64,000 nucleotides of DNA from JAWKTM01 sp041399085 (GTDB lineage: Bacteria; Planctomycetota; Planctomycetia; Pirellulales; Pirellulaceae): contig JAWKTM010000028.1 in NCBI GenBank assembly GCA_041399085.1, positions 1 through 64,000 on the forward strand, in the 5' to 3' direction. The notes beneath the pieces were generated by a model that worked only from the letters and a program-made list of their open reading frames with translations, was not told where the DNA came from and ran no database searches. The position numbers and the translations under genes are program-made. Of the stretch, positions 9,780-18,775 are shown piece after piece (position 1 is the first letter of the stretch; every line of letters begins with the position of its first letter).

Positions 9780-10559
9780 CTATGTCGCTTCGAATTGGCT
9801 GGCGAAGGCCCCTTTCAACGCTTCGATGCCGCGACGCAAGATCACGATATCGTTGCCGAACGTTGGCATGCGGCATCCCATTTCGACCGCTCGGTCGGCG
9901 AACGCTGGATCCGGCGCCACACACCCCCAGGACTTGCCGTACCGATTGCAAGCGTCGGCCACCCGTGAGATCGCTTCCCACAGTTTGTCATGATGAAATT
10001 GGCCGACAATCCCAAGCGCCAGGGACAGATCGGCCGGACCAATGAACAACAGGTCGCATCCATCGAGCGCCGCAATTTCACCGGCGGCCTCGACCGCGCC
10101 CAGCGTCTCGACCTGAATGCCGAACAACCGCTCGCGATTCGAGTCCTCGGCGAATCGGACGGCCGGCTTGTATGTGTAGTCGGCGTCCCGGCCGCTCATG
10201 TTAAAGCCGCGCGTTCCCAACGGCGCGAATCGACACCAGCGAATAAACTCCGCGGCTTGCTCGGCCGAATGAATCTGAGCCGCCATGACTCCGCCGGCTC
10301 CGGCCTCAAGGCACTGTGTGACTTGCCAATAGCCAATCGGTGGAATTCGCACGAAGCAATCCAGATCGTTCGCGCGTCCGGCCAAGGAAACCGTGACGAT
10401 CTGTTCCGTCGAGATGGACGCGTGCTCTTGGTCCAGCCAAAAGCCGTGGTATCCACCGGCCAAGCCGAACATTTCGATTACGATCGGATGCACGACCCGC
10501 CCCATTGCGAATACGCGCGTCATTTCACCGGCGGACAATCGTTGTTTCAGCGTTTTCAT
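9780..10559 (-). CDS. HpcH/HpaI-family aldolase
   Basis: The 259-aa protein has the TIM-barrel signature of 2-keto-3-deoxy acid aldolases: an H-x-F-W-L-D-x-E-H-A segment near residue 40 with the metal-binding and catalytic region, a Q-x-E motif (GIQVETLGAVEAA) holding the metal-binding Glu, and GPADLSLALG. Family members cleave 4-hydroxy-2-oxo acids to pyruvate plus an aldehyde using a divalent metal. I chose the ATG at 10559 (MKTLKQRL) rather than the in-frame TTG at 10574. The SDR gene lies directly downstream, which suggests a two-gene catabolic unit. Confidence 0.88.
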   Translation of the reverse strand: MKTLKQRLSAGEMTRVFAMGRVVHPIVIEMFGLAGGYHGFWLDQEHASISTEQIVTVSLAGRANDLDCFVRIPPIGYWQVTQCLEAGAGGVMAAQIHSAEQAAEFIRWCRFAPLGTRGFNMSGRDADYTYKPAVRFAEDSNRERLFGIQVETLGAVEAAGEIAALDGCDLLFIGPADLSLALGIVGQFHHDKLWEAISRVADACNRYGKSWGCVAPDPAFADRAVEMGCRMPTFGNDIVILRRGIEALKGAFASQFEAT

Positions 10560-10767
10560 GGGGCATCTCGTCAAGCAAACCCGTTGAGCGGTAGACCGCG
10601 GCGGCCAAGCCGAGCCGTCGAACTCGACAGCCTACATGCTTAGCCGCCGCGATGGAATTCGCCCAACCGGCTTCGCGTCACGATGACGAGCACCCTTGTT
10701 CACAATCCGCAAAAAACGTCCGCCAACGCCGAGCATGGGGACCGTGAACGATTCATGCCTTCCGCTT

Positions 10768-11103
10768 TTAGTTGACTCGATGCGTGGTGGCATTCAGCGT
10801 ATAGGCCGTTCCATCGACCGGATTGTTCGGCAATCCTTGCGGGAAATAGTCGTTGTCGATTTTGATATCCGACAAGTCGTTCGCTGGCCAGACTCCCTTA
10901 TCAAAATACCACCGCTCCACGGCCGCATTAATTTCGGACTTGTTCTGTCGATCCGCTTGTTGTTTGGCCGTCGCGCTGGACACCGACACTCGAGGAACCA
11001 CAACCACGGCGATGATTCCTAGAATGGTGACCACCGCTAACAATTCCAACAACGAAAATCCGCTCCGTCCCTGCCTGTGTTTTCGCATCAAAGATCGCTT
11101 CAT
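10768..11103 (-). CDS. Type II secretion/type IV pilus prepilin-like protein
   Basis: A 111-aa protein starting at the ATG at 11103, with AGGTGA as the ribosome binding site. It has a short basic leader and the prepilin peptidase motif G-F-S-L-L-E-L-L. The predicted cleavage is between Gly and Phe at about residues 15 and 16, with Glu at +5. A hydrophobic helix (AVVTILGIIAVVVVP) follows. The C-terminal domain (AAVERWYFDKGVWPAND) resembles major pseudopilins of the GspG type. No other secretion genes are next to it, so it may be an orphan pseudopilin or belong to a planctomycete DUF1559-like system. It lacks the DUF1559 H-x-G motif. Confidence 0.8.
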   Translation of the reverse strand: MKRSLMRKHRQGRSGFSLLELLAVVTILGIIAVVVVPRVSVSSATAKQQADRQNKSEINAAVERWYFDKGVWPANDLSDIKIDNDYFPQGLPNNPVDGTAYTLNATTHRVN

Positions 11104-11382
11104 GGATTCACCTGTATTTGCTGTCGATGCTTGGACCGGCCGAACACCTTGTCGACCGAGTTCCTCCCAAGCCCGCTCTCCGACAACCACTGCCCCTTCA
11201 GCGTGAATTGCCGTCCAGCAAACATAGGACACAAATTGGCATAATGGCGACAACGCGGCTAATCCTTCCATGTCGCGCGACGCTACCGATGGACGTTACC
11301 GTAATAACCGTTATTAAGATTCCGCCCGCAGACGAGATAGCGAGTCGCTTGTAGCGGTTGCGTAAGCCGGCCGGTTTCGCGT

Positions 11383-11496
11383 CACCGGACGGCTTGCGCC
11401 GTACCGCTAGAATGGCAAGGCACCGGGCGGATTGCGCCGTACCGCTAAAATGGTAAGGCACCGGACGGCTTGCGCCGTACCGCTAGAATGGCGAGT
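11383..11496. repeat. Tandem palindromic repeat, three units of 38 bp
   Basis: Three near-identical units start at 11383, 11421 and 11459. Each has the core caccggacggcttgcgccg followed by taccgct, and the core forms a hairpin with a TTGC loop. The unit is related to the 43-bp units at 51184-51516, where the stem bases change together (CGGC/GCCG here, GGGC/GCCC there). The array fills the gap between the nucleotidyltransferase-HD gene and the prepilin gene. I see no gene in 11104-11513. Confidence 0.85.
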
Positions 11497-11513
11497 TATT
11501 CACTGAAAGGTCC

Positions 11514-11948
11514 TTAGCCGAACATGTGGGCCAAGTCGCGGATGTAGGTGAGGGCTTCGTCCAGTTCGGGGGCTTCAACGCCCGCTTGCCGGCCGGCGCG
11601 ATCGCACTCGCACAACAGCAGCAAATCCTCATAGCTCTCATTCTCACGCAAGCGGCGATGCGCTCGCGCGCCGATTGTGCCGTCCAGCACTTGGTGGGCG
11701 ACCATGTGATGCTCGATCAACCAAGCGGTTCGTTCCGTGAGAAAACCTTCCAAGGCTTCCAGGCCCGCGGCCACATGATCCCGCGGATCAATCCCCTTGC
11801 CAATATCGTGCAATAAGGCAGCCAACAGGAACTCTTCGTCGTAAGGAAGTTCGTCGCGCGCCAAGTCAAACACTTGAAGACTGTGATATAAGACGTCGCC
11901 TTCGGGATGGTACTTGGGGCTCTGTTTGACGTTCTCCAGTGGCAACAA
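11514..11948 (-). CDS. HD-domain phosphohydrolase, C-terminal part of a frameshifted NTase-HD protein
   Basis: This 144-aa frame has an HD domain with H-S-L-Q-V-F-D-L-A-R, then ALLHDIGKGIDP (HD metal pair), then H-H in IEHHMVAHQV. It overlaps the upstream nucleotidyltransferase frame, and sequence typical of one protein passes from one frame to the other near 11940-11950, at a TGTTGTTG stretch. I read the pair as one gene, 11514-12636, with an N-terminal nucleotidyltransferase and a C-terminal HD domain. This order is like tRNA nucleotidyltransferases with HD domains, but the sequence is not a canonical CCA enzyme. Confidence 0.8.
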   Translation of the reverse strand: MLPLENVKQSPKYHPEGDVLYHSLQVFDLARDELPYDEEFLLAALLHDIGKGIDPRDHVAAGLEALEGFLTERTAWLIEHHMVAHQVLDGTIGARAHRRLRENESYEDLLLLCECDRAGRQAGVEAPELDEALTYIRDLAHMFG

Positions 11949-12636
11949 CAGAGCTTCGGAACACTTGGAATCGATCGGGCGAATTCACCATCGACTCGAC
12001 CGCGTCTTCCAACGCGTCGTCGTCCGCCAAATCGGGATACTCAGCCATCAGAAACTGTTCGAGCTGCGCGATGCTGGCTCGTTCGATGGCTTTGCCGGTG
12101 ATTGAGCTCTTAAATGTGTAGCTGAGCTTTTCGGCCGGATACACAGTCAGCTCGAACGGGAAACGATCCTGGACATGAATGTGGGTATAGACGTTCTCTT
12201 CGCCCTGTTTACGGACACGTTTACGTTCGACGTCGAAGACGACTAACTCTTCTTCCAGCACCAGGGTCACGGCGTCGATGCTGTCGGAGAAGACATGCAA
12301 GTCGATATCCGAACCGTGACGAACGTGTCCGGTAAGCACGCTGCCAATCAGGCGAGGACGAAAGCGGGCCAGCAGCTTCATCATCCGCAGGGCTTCAAGC
12401 CGCATTTCGCGTAGGTTTTGCTGCCGCTGTTCGCCTTCGTGCAACCGCGCGAACGACTGAATCTCGTCGCGGATTTCGGCGTTGCTGGGCAGATCGGCCG
12501 GTTTGACCCAACCTTGGCAGATGCGTCGAGCCGCTTTGATTTTGGCCCGATAATACTCCGACTCTTGGCGATCGTACATCAAACGGGCGGCTTCCCAGGC
12601 GATCTGCCGCCGCAGTTTCGAGCGGTTCATGCTCAT
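11866..12636 (-). CDS. Nucleotidyltransferase-domain protein, N-terminal part of a frameshifted NTase-HD protein
   Basis: The start is an ATG at 12636 (MSMNRSKLRRQ); the longer frame begins with a TTG. An N-terminal helical region is followed by the polymerase-beta-like signature GSVLTGHVRHGSDIDLHVF near residue 100, with the two catalytic Asp in D-I-D. A third acidic strand is likely in FELTVYPAEK. After about RFQVFRSSVVA the frame is wrong (basic and Ser-rich), and the real continuation is the HD domain in the other frame. The substrate could be a nucleotide, a tRNA end or a small molecule. The GS-x-DID form alone does not decide. Confidence 0.78.
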   Translation of the reverse strand: MSMNRSKLRRQIAWEAARLMYDRQESEYYRAKIKAARRICQGWVKPADLPSNAEIRDEIQSFARLHEGEQRQQNLREMRLEALRMMKLLARFRPRLIGSVLTGHVRHGSDIDLHVFSDSIDAVTLVLEEELVVFDVERKRVRKQGEENVYTHIHVQDRFPFELTVYPAEKLSYTFKSSITGKAIERASIAQLEQFLMAEYPDLADDDALEDAVESMVNSPDRFQVFRSSVVATGERQTEPQVPSRRRRLISQSSSV

Positions 12637-12893
12637 GCGCCGTAAGCCCAATCGATCGGCGCGGGGCTTCGAGAGAAAGTGTGCCGCCTATCAGATTCGG
12701 CGGAGTTTAAAGTTGCGGGATTATAGGCCGTTCGCACCGCTCGGCTCAAGGCGGTTGGCGGTCGATGCAAAGCGATCTCGATACGAAAAAACTAGACCGA
12801 TCCCAAGCGGGTCGATAGAATCGGCTTCGTTATCGACCGATCGACGTTTGTCGATTGTTTGTTAGATCGTGTGGTTTTCAATCCGAGGAGCGA

Positions 12894-13565
12894 ATGATGA
12901 AACGCGTGATGCTTTCCGCGCTATGCGTCGCGGTTTGTTGGGCAACGGCCACGACGGCTTCGGCAGCCGACATTTCTGGCTATTACATGGAATCTCGCAC
13001 TTGCCAGGTTTACACCGGGCCGTGTTTCGCGAATGCGGAGATCGGATTGGCGGGGCGCGACGCCATCATGGCTTGGAACATCCAACGCGGCGAACAAGAC
13101 GGCGTGAACTTGGCGGGATTGAACGTGGTGGTGGTCGTGAATGCCTCGCAGACTCTGGCGTTCAAGGGAATGGAAGATCCGGCCAAGGTGCGAAGCGTTG
13201 TGTTGGTCGACGAAAAGGCGACTGAGGCTCAGCGGGCGGCGTTGGTCAGTTTCGTGAAGACGCACGGCGGCCGCGCGGGCGAGGACGTGCAGCGTGTTTC
13301 GACAGCGCCGATCGACATGACGATGGATGTGGCCGAATTGAGCGGTTCGTTGACCGCCGGTAAGGAAGTGACGTTGAAGACGCGCAAGGCGGGGCGTGGC
13401 GATTGCATCTGCTCGAACGAAGCGGCCTACTATCCGCCGTTGGCCAAGGTCGAGTTTTACGCCCCGGGCGTGACAATCGAAGGCCAATTCAAGGGCCGAA
13501 GCCTGGGGACGCGTTGGTCGACGCCGGGCGATCGCAGTTCGTATATGGCGACGTTCAGTTACTAG
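12894..13565 (+). CDS. Secreted DUF1326 protein
   Basis: A 223-aa protein starting at the ATG at 12894, directly after GAGGAGCGA, a strong ribosome binding site. Residues 1-25 are a signal peptide (ending TTASAAD). The mature protein begins ADISGYYMESRTCQVYTGPC, the DUF1326 signature with its Cys pair, and continues with WNIQRGEQDGVNLAGL. C-terminal Cys residues lie in GRGDCICSNEAAYYPP. The function of DUF1326 is unknown. A metal or disulfide role is plausible from the conserved Cys but unproven. The gene stands alone. Confidence 0.88.
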   Translation: MMKRVMLSALCVAVCWATATTASAADISGYYMESRTCQVYTGPCFANAEIGLAGRDAIMAWNIQRGEQDGVNLAGLNVVVVVNASQTLAFKGMEDPAKVRSVVLVDEKATEAQRAALVSFVKTHGGRAGEDVQRVSTAPIDMTMDVAELSGSLTAGKEVTLKTRKAGRGDCICSNEAAYYPPLAKVEFYAPGVTIEGQFKGRSLGTRWSTPGDRSSYMATFSY

Positions 13566-13572
13566 GTCATGC

Positions 13573-13660
13573 GGCTCGGCTCCCGATGCTTAGTTGGCTC
13601 GGCGGGAGCTAGGTTTGCCCGATGCATGTGGCTCGGCAGGAGCTAAGTTCGTCCGATGGC
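13573..13660. repeat. Short direct repeats downstream of the DUF1326 gene
   Basis: Copies of ggctcggcgggagctaggtt begin at 13596 and 13630 (34-bp spacing), with a degenerate copy at 13573. The rest of 13566-13933 shows no gene on either strand. It precedes a GTG-started membrane-anchored protein. Confidence 0.6.
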
Positions 13661-13933
13661 CTCGTTTTTGCGTTTTCGCCGAGGAAACTTCGCGTTGACG
13701 CGATATTGGCAGGCGGCTACGATTCCCAGGCTTCGCTCGGCGTGGGGCATGCGCCGAGCACGCGCCGTGTCGTTTGAGGTGCGTTTTTCGATGGAACTGG
13801 GCCGCAACGCCGATCCGTACGACTAGTTAGGTCGCGGCGATTGGTTCACGCGGCAAGGTATGATAGGAAAGCGACGCTCGGCGCGGCGCTGAAGCCGCTG
13901 TGATCCCCACGTCCCTTATAGCGAGGACGTCCT

Positions 13934-14665
13934 GTGCGAAGAGCGGTACGAATTCTACTGGCGTTGGTGGGCCTTGGCGGCGTTGCCGCGGGTGTTGCTT
14001 TGCTCGTGCTCTATCGGGCTTCGCAAGAGGTGCCGGATTTCTACGAGGAGGCATTGGCCGTCGCTCCGGCCGTGCATGAACAGGCGGGTGAGAACCTCGA
14101 ACATCAGGTTCAAACGCTGCAGCAAGAAGTGACGCAAGTCGGCCGCTGGGAAATGTTGTTCTCGGATCGGCAGATCAACGGCTGGCTGGCGTATGAGCTG
14201 CCTCGGCGCTTCGCCGCCGCGCTGCCTCGCGGCGTGAGTGAACCGCGCGTCGCGATTCAGCCCGATCGAATCTTCGTCGCTTGCCGCTACGACACGAAGA
14301 AAGTTTCGTCGGTGGTTTCGTTGGAGTTGGAAACAATGCTGACGGACGAGCCGAACGTGGTCGCCGTGCGGGTGAAGAGCGTCAAGGCGGGCTCGCTGCC
14401 TTTGCCCGTGAGTCAGTTTCTGGACCAGATTACGACGAAGGCCGCTAAGGCGGACCTTGATATTCGTTGGCTGGAGGAAGATGGCGAGCCGGTGGCGCTG
14501 CTCACGATTCCAGCTCAACACGAACAGTATCGCTACAAGACGGTTTTGCTAGAGCAGTTGGAATGTCGCGACGGCGAGGTGTTTCTGGCCGGCCGCACGG
14601 AATCGGAGAGCTCGCTGCTTCGCACCGCGGCCGTGACGCGCCGCAATAATCGGTGGGTCGAGTAG
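13934..14665 (+). CDS. Membrane-anchored hypothetical protein
   Basis: The 243-aa protein starts at GTG 13934 with GAGGAC upstream. A single N-terminal membrane segment (residues 6-27) is followed by an extracytoplasmic domain with a helical stretch at 45-75 and then a mixed region (FSDRQINGWLAYELPRRF). Planctomycetes commonly encode such N-anchored proteins with a SDRQINGWLA-like segment, but I know no function. The gene converges on the Gfo/Idh/MocA gene. Confidence 0.75.
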   Translation: MRRAVRILLALVGLGGVAAGVALLVLYRASQEVPDFYEEALAVAPAVHEQAGENLEHQVQTLQQEVTQVGRWEMLFSDRQINGWLAYELPRRFAAALPRGVSEPRVAIQPDRIFVACRYDTKKVSSVVSLELETMLTDEPNVVAVRVKSVKAGSLPLPVSQFLDQITTKAAKADLDIRWLEEDGEPVALLTIPAQHEQYRYKTVLLEQLECRDGEVFLAGRTESESSLLRTAAVTRRNNRWVE

Positions 14666-14733
14666 CCCGACGTTTAGCAGGATGGATTCTCGTCTTCATA
14701 AGACAGTATGAAGGCTGTCCGACGTCTTCGGAT

Positions 14734-15726
14734 TTACAGCTCGACCGCTTTGCCGCCGCGGGCCGCCAAATCCAGAGCTTCACAGACGCGCTGAGTCGCC
14801 AAGCTCCGGGCTGGCCAATCCAGCCGCAGTTGACCGCTGCGAACCGCTTCACCGAATCGCTCGATCATGGCGACCTCTTGAACCATCGGCCGGCTCACGC
14901 GTTCGGCCATCTTGCCCTCCGCGTTGTGCAACCAAAACCGGGCCTTATCGGGCTGCCAAGGCCGCGCGAAATCATCGCAAACCAGCGACGCATTGGTCCC
15001 CGCGATTTCAAACCAGCGTCGCATGACCGTGTCGAAACCGCAGTCGAACGTGGCAATTCGATTCTCGCCGAACCACATCGTCGCGGCGAAATTGATGTCG
15101 ACATCCTGGCGATATCGAGCCGTCGCTTGAACACGATGCGGCAGCTCGCCGAAAGCCCACAACGCCACGCCCACGCAATACCAACCCAGATCGAGCAGAC
15201 TGCCGCCGCCCAAGGCTCGTTGCATTCGCAGGTCGTCGACCGGAAAATCGCGGCAGAACGTGAAAGCCACCGTCACTCGCCGCAAGTCGCCGAGCGTCCC
15301 GGCTTCCAATTCGCGACGCATGTCGGCCGCCCGAGGATGATGCAGCCACATCACGCCGTCCAGCAATTGCACGCCGTGTTCTCGACAAGCGGCCGCCATC
15401 GCTTCGGCTTCGGTCATCGAACAAGCCAGCGGTTTCTCGCACAGCACGTGCTTGCCGCACTCTGCCGCTCGAATCGTCCACTCGGCGTGCATCGACGGTG
15501 GCAGTGGAATGTAGATCGCGTCCACGTCGTCGGCTTCGATCGCCGCCGCATAGGACTCGCAGGACCGCGCGACACGGTGTTCGGCCGCCCAGGCCGCGGC
15601 GCGTTGTCCGTCGCGACTGGCCACCAACCGCAGTTCGTCGCCCGCGGCGCGAATCGCGGCCGCTACTTTCTCGGCAATGCGGGCCGTTCCCAGAATGCCC
15701 CATCGCAACGGTGTCGGCCGTTGCAT
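14734..15726 (-). CDS. Gfo/Idh/MocA-family oxidoreductase
   Basis: The ATG at 15726 follows AAGGACGACGCG. The 330-aa protein has the N-terminal Rossmann motif WGILGTARIA, the family signature CEKPLA near residue 95 with the conserved Lys, and the dimerisation/substrate domain with GGGSLLDLGWYCV. The Asp/His catalytic region is in the G-x-L-L-D-x-G-x-Y motif. Members oxidise or epimerise sugars and polyols with NAD(P). Planctomycetes carry many paralogs, so the substrate cannot be told. Confidence 0.9.
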   Translation of the reverse strand: MQRPTPLRWGILGTARIAEKVAAAIRAAGDELRLVASRDGQRAAAWAAEHRVARSCESYAAAIEADDVDAIYIPLPPSMHAEWTIRAAECGKHVLCEKPLACSMTEAEAMAAACREHGVQLLDGVMWLHHPRAADMRRELEAGTLGDLRRVTVAFTFCRDFPVDDLRMQRALGGGSLLDLGWYCVGVALWAFGELPHRVQATARYRQDVDINFAATMWFGENRIATFDCGFDTVMRRWFEIAGTNASLVCDDFARPWQPDKARFWLHNAEGKMAERVSRPMVQEVAMIERFGEAVRSGQLRLDWPARSLATQRVCEALDLAARGGKAVEL

Positions 15727-15827
15727 CGCGTCGTCCTTCCTGCGTCCTGATAATTCGCCGCGCCGCCTTGCCTGCTGATCCAAACAGCGGGCCGCCACCC
15801 AGGCAGCGTCCTCTACCGGTCACGATG

Positions 15828-16301
15828 CTAACGCGCGCCGCCCAACGATGCCACACGCTGGCAATAAGGATTTTCAATCCATTGTGGCTCGGCAGTCTCG
15901 GTGGCCAAGCGGGCGGGTTCGTCGGCCTTCGCCGCAGCCGGCTCGACACTGGCGCAATCGGCACAGTACGGATTCGAGATCGACACAGCCACAAAGTCAG
16001 CCAACGGCTCGGGCCGATACCGCGGGTTGGTGTTCAATTGCGAGCAAGCGGCAAACGGGCTGGCGCCGTACGGCCGATAGTATCGCTCGCCGTAGTAGAC
16101 CGGCGGATGCAGAGCGAAATAGGGCGGAGTCGGCACGTTCCCCAATCCATAGGCCGCCGGCCCCAATCCGAATCCCAAGCCGTACGCCGAAAACGCTCCG
16201 ACGCCAAAGCCACAGTTCTGTTGTGCCGACGCCTGCGAGCTGGCTAGCGACGCCATCCAACAAGCGGCTAATGCCAAGCCAATCAAAGTCTTTCGGTTCA
16301 T
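15828..16301 (-). CDS. Small secreted Gly/Tyr/Pro-rich protein
   Basis: A 157-aa protein with a signal peptide (MNRKTLIGLALAACWMASLA up to SAQQ). The mature part is rich in Gly, Tyr and Pro (YGLGFGLGPAAYGLG, YYGERYYRPYG) and has Cys residues in NPYCADCAS and NPYCQR. I do not recognise a characterised family, but secreted proteins with such tails are frequent in planctomycetes. The gene is divergent from the FliG-like gene, with 258 bp between. Confidence 0.72.
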   Translation of the reverse strand: MNRKTLIGLALAACWMASLASSQASAQQNCGFGVGAFSAYGLGFGLGPAAYGLGNVPTPPYFALHPPVYYGERYYRPYGASPFAACSQLNTNPRYRPEPLADFVAVSISNPYCADCASVEPAAAKADEPARLATETAEPQWIENPYCQRVASLGGAR

Positions 16302-16559
16302 AGTTGTCGTCTCGATGTATGAGCGGTGAAGTCGATCGCGGAAGCTGTCCAGCGGACACGCCGCCGATTTCCACCGTACTCGCAGCCACTTGCCCACTCA
16401 ACAAAATTCACGCAACCGGCGTGTCAATCGCGGCCGACACAAATCCACACGCCGGCAAAATCGGTTCAACCGTCATAACCGGACCTGCCGATAAATTGAG
16501 GAGAGCTGTTCTCCGCGATCGACGAACGCGCCACGCCCCGCCTCGAACCCCGGCACCCA

Positions 16560-17039
16560 ATGACGCCAGAACTTCGCCAAGCCGCCGTGCTAGTCCGCAG
16601 CTTGCCGCGCCGAGAACGATCGCGTTTGGTGTCACGGCTGGAGCCGCTACAACGAGCGACTTTGGCCGGGGCATTGTTGGAGATGCCGAACGTCCGGCGC
16701 GAGGACCAGCTTCACGTCCGCGACTCGTTGCGCCGCGTCGTGTACGAGAAACAGCAAGATCATGGCCAGCCAGACGCGGCGAGCGAGCTGCGATCGCTCG
16801 TTCGGATTCTCTCCGCCGAGCGTCCCGCCGTCATTGCCGCGGCCATCAACGTGCTGCCGCCGGTCGTCGGATGTTTCGTCGTCAAGGCACTACCTCGGGC
16901 CACACGCCGCGACGTGCTGGGCCGGCTGGCTCGGATGACTCCGCCCGATGCTCAAACCGTTGAAACACTGCGAGGGATGCTCGTCGAGCAGCTCGATGCG
17001 TCACGCATTCAGCGCGTGTCGAAGTCGCGTATTGTGTGA
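16560..17039 (+). CDS. Stand-alone FliG-like domain protein
   Basis: A 159-aa protein. Residues 1-60 resemble the FliG N-terminal domain (AAVLVRSLPRRERSRLVSRL) and residues 80-150 the FliG middle domain (ERPAVIAAAINVLPPVVGCF, then ALPRATRRDVLGRLARM). The C-terminal torque-generating charged domain of FliG is absent. Full FliG is about 330 residues. FliG is the rotor protein of the flagellar switch, and the middle domain contacts FliM and FliF. No flagellar genes are adjacent, so it may be a repurposed module. The family call is from pattern only. Confidence 0.6.
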   Translation: MTPELRQAAVLVRSLPRRERSRLVSRLEPLQRATLAGALLEMPNVRREDQLHVRDSLRRVVYEKQQDHGQPDAASELRSLVRILSAERPAVIAAAINVLPPVVGCFVVKALPRATRRDVLGRLARMTPPDAQTVETLRGMLVEQLDASRIQRVSKSRIV

Positions 17040-17117
17040 CGCGCGGGATAACATTACGCACGAACTAACACAACAGGCCGCGGACATTAGCGTAACACTC
17101 ACGCGAGGATTGCCTGT

Positions 17118-17780
17118 CTATGAGTTCGTGGGGTTGTCCGGCGGAAAGTCCGGCCCGACTCCCGAGCCTTCATACCACAGTTGGTCAATGATGGACTTGT
17201 CGCGGAGATACCAACTGGCCCAGCTCAAGGGCGTGTCTTTGTTTGCGTCACGGATCGTCGGATCCGCGCCGGCGTCCAGCAGCAATTGAATCACCTGGGG
17301 ACTTCCCCAAGCCGCCGCACGGTGCAATGGAGTTTCGCCGCGCACGCGCGCGTCGCGCCACAAGGCGTAGGTTCTCATTCCAGGTTTCGTTCGGGCATTA
17401 GGATTCGCGCCGTGTTCGAGCAGCAAGCGGACGGAACGGGCCTCGGCACTACCGGCAACGCCGTGCAGAGCCGTCTCGCCATTATGTTCGCTGGCTCGAT
17501 TCACATTGGCTCCCGCTTCGACCATCCATTTCAGGCACTCATAATTATTACACACACCTACGATCACTGGAGCGATGTTTTCGTTCCGCTGTAAGTCCGG
17601 ATCGGCGCCGCGTTCCAGTAAATAGCGAGTCACCTCGGGATGAAACGTCAACAGCGTCCCCATTCCATGCTCGTCCACGCTATTGGGATCAGCGCCGGCT
17701 TGGATTAATCGCTTGACCGTTTCCAAGTCACCGGAATTTGCCGCTCGCACAAGCTCACTATTCAAAGGCAATGTAGCCAT
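17118..17780 (-). CDS. Ankyrin repeat protein
   Basis: The start is ATG 17780 (MATLPLNSELV). The longer open frame overlaps the ATP-grasp gene and is not needed. The 220-aa protein has about five ankyrin repeats, seen as LVRAANSGDLETVKRLIQAG, RYLLERGADPDL, LHGVAGSAEARSVRLLLEHG and LHRAAAWGSPQVIQLLLDAG. It has no signal peptide, so it is probably cytoplasmic. The gene starts 5 bp after the stop of the RimK-like gene, so they are translationally coupled. It may bind the ligase or its target. Confidence 0.85.
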   Translation of the reverse strand: MATLPLNSELVRAANSGDLETVKRLIQAGADPNSVDEHGMGTLLTFHPEVTRYLLERGADPDLQRNENIAPVIVGVCNNYECLKWMVEAGANVNRASEHNGETALHGVAGSAEARSVRLLLEHGANPNARTKPGMRTYALWRDARVRGETPLHRAAAWGSPQVIQLLLDAGADPTIRDANKDTPLSWASWYLRDKSIIDQLWYEGSGVGPDFPPDNPTNS

Positions 17781-17785
17781 GGTTG

Positions 17786-18775
17786 TTATGATTGGTTGGT
17801 GCGCGATTGGAGGCGGTGACTGATGGTGTCGAGCAGTTCGGCCGCGATATCGACTTTCAGCGTGCGGGCGAGCGCCTTCCAACCGGGGACGGCGTTCACT
17901 TCCAGAACGTATTCGCCGCCGGATAAGGCCGGCAACACATCGACGCCGGCAACGATCGCGCCGACGGCATCGGCCGCTCGGCAAGCTAGTTCCGCCAGCC
18001 GCTCGGTCATCTCGATCGGTTCGGTCGTCGCGCCGCGACTGACATTGGTTCGCCAATCGGTTTCGTTGCGACGCCGCATTCCCCACACTCGACCGGCCAA
18101 CACGAACAGCCGCAGATCGTGGCCGGGGTGCGGAATAAATTGTTGGAGATAAAGGACGGCCCCCAACTGTTCGAGCATCTTGAACGCTCGCAGGGCAAGG
18201 TTTTCGTCGGTCAGCCGCGCGATGCCACGTCCTTCCGCGCCGAACAAAGGTTTTAGCACCACGTCGCCCCCCAGTTGTTCAAACGCTCGCATCGCATCGT
18301 CCACGGTCTGACAGACGATTGTGGGAGGCGTCGGCAATCCGGCGGCTTCCAAGCGCGCTGAGGCCAAATACTTGTCGACGGCGACTTCAATCGACTTGGG
18401 CGAGTTGACTACGAGCACGCCAGCGGCTTCCAAACGTGCCAACGTATCCATGCGAAATACCACTTGCTCCAACGATCCGGGCGGCATGGTTCGCACCAAG
18501 ACGGCGTCGAAGTGATCGAGCCCGCATTCAGCCGTGCTGATCGAGGAGTTGATCGAGGAGTTGGTCGGTAAGTTGCTGAGAGAATGTGTCCCAGCGGGCG
18601 AATGGGGACGCGGCGGTTCGTTTAGAAGGGCCGATGGCGGGGCATCCGGCCGCATGCCCAATGCGGCTTGTATCTCGGAGAACGGCAATGCCACTACTTC
18701 ATGCCGATCCGCAGCCGCTCGTCGCACATCTTGTGCATACCAACTATCAGGATTGCCCAAGATGGCGAGTCGCAT
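17786..18775 (-). CDS. RimK-like ATP-grasp ligase
   Basis: A 329-aa protein with the ATP-grasp fold: an N-terminal domain, then VVNSPKSIEVAVDKYLA, the loop VVLKPLFGAEGRGIARL (a Lys and the glycine-rich loop contacting ATP), DLRLFVLAGRVWGMRRR, and the metal-binding end LEVNAVPGWKAL. Relatives add Glu or similar residues to a protein or cofactor (ribosomal protein S6 for RimK, or glutamylation of tetrahydromethanopterin). A low-complexity Ser/Asn insert lies at about residues 65-85. The downstream ankyrin gene is coupled to it. The acceptor cannot be told. Confidence 0.82.
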   Translation of the reverse strand: MRLAILGNPDSWYAQDVRRAAADRHEVVALPFSEIQAALGMRPDAPPSALLNEPPRPHSPAGTHSLSNLPTNSSINSSISTAECGLDHFDAVLVRTMPPGSLEQVVFRMDTLARLEAAGVLVVNSPKSIEVAVDKYLASARLEAAGLPTPPTIVCQTVDDAMRAFEQLGGDVVLKPLFGAEGRGIARLTDENLALRAFKMLEQLGAVLYLQQFIPHPGHDLRLFVLAGRVWGMRRRNETDWRTNVSRGATTEPIEMTERLAELACRAADAVGAIVAGVDVLPALSGGEYVLEVNAVPGWKALARTLKVDIAAELLDTISHRLQSRTNQS

